A stretch of DNA of 51,152 nucleotides, taken from Phyllobacterium trifolii. Lineage in GTDB: Bacteria; Pseudomonadota; Alphaproteobacteria; Rhizobiales; Rhizobiaceae. Where the stretch lies: NCBI RefSeq assembly GCF_014192095.1, contig NZ_JACHXN010000032.1, positions 1 through 51,152 on the forward strand. The letters are read 5' to 3'. The notes under the pieces were generated by a model. The model was not told where the DNA came from. It made no database searches and saw only the letters and a list, made by a program, of their open reading frames with translations. A program made the translations under genes and the position numbers. The number at the start of each line of letters is the position of its first letter. Within the stretch, counting starts at the first letter, position 1. Positions 51,013-51,152 of the stretch are shown piece after piece.

Positions 51013-51152
51013 TGACCTGCTCCCCTTTGTGTCCGCATTTATAAGTTAGCTCTGTTCTGGTTTTGACGTGCTACCCGTCTTTAGGCCACCCGGAGCTGGA
51101 ATTTTCCGGGGTTAAGGCTCATGCCGGCGGATGAGCCGATGAGCCGTTTATG
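51013..51152 (+). mobile_element. Possible end of an insertion sequence at the window edge
   Basis: The sequence starts TGACCTGCTCCCC, which resembles IS3-family terminal repeats. Further in, GGCTCAT (51116-51122) pairs with ATGAGCC (51131-51137), and ATGAGCC is repeated at 51139-51145, like the leader before an IS transposase gene. No coding sequence is visible before the window ends, so this is tentative. Confidence 0.3.

Overview
The window looks like the chromosome of an alphaproteobacterium of the order Rhizobiales, probably close to Phyllobacterium, Mesorhizobium or Brucella. This is inferred from gene families and gene order (the block tmk-holB-metG-tatD-MBL hydrolase next to rlpA and a DacF-type gene), not from a database search.

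Region 1 (about 0.16-11.2 kb) is conserved core sequence, nearly all on the minus strand. It holds a tightly packed run: rlpA, a DacF-type penicillin-binding protein, thymidylate kinase, DNA polymerase III delta-prime, methionyl-tRNA synthetase, TatD nuclease, a metallo-beta-lactamase-fold hydrolase and a YbaK-type deacylase. Next to it are a large MscS-family channel and tRNA-Ser(UGA). The DacF-type protein has lost two catalytic motifs (SxxK has become AxxK, KTG has become GTG) and reads as a pseudoenzyme coupled to RlpA.

Region 2 (11.3-16.9 kb, minus) is a seven-gene Mrp/Mbh-like cation-proton antiporter operon (E, F, MbhD-like, G, B, C, D). Its last gene is a 1027-residue fusion of two antiporter modules.

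Region 3 (17-27.5 kb, plus) carries a beta-helix membrane protein whose natural start seems lost, an RND efflux adaptor and pump, a GltS glutamate symporter, an AraC regulator, two tiny membrane proteins and a lipoprotein-type alpha/beta hydrolase.

Region 4 (27.5-46.7 kb) is accessory and decayed. It contains two paralogous small secreted proteins, a frameshifted IS110 element with a candidate bridge-RNA leader, IS21-type terminal repeats with an exact 21-bp period, and relics of an RND pump, an ABC substrate-binding protein, an Xre/MbcA-type antitoxin, an aldehyde dehydrogenase and a coiled-coil (possibly DUF2325) protein. Among these lies a minus-strand cluster of unusual genes: a putative PD-(D/E)xK nuclease with an AT-hook-like tail, a small unknown protein, a soluble FtsH-like AAA-M41 protease and a frameshifted cytosine-5 DNA methyltransferase. 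This cluster is the best candidate for an undescribed system.

Region 5 (46.7-51 kb) is a surface-polysaccharide block: an ABC-2 exporter (Wzm/Wzt type), a SAM methyltransferase with an extra C-terminal domain, and an FkbM-type methyltransferase. Possible insertion-sequence ends lie at both window edges.
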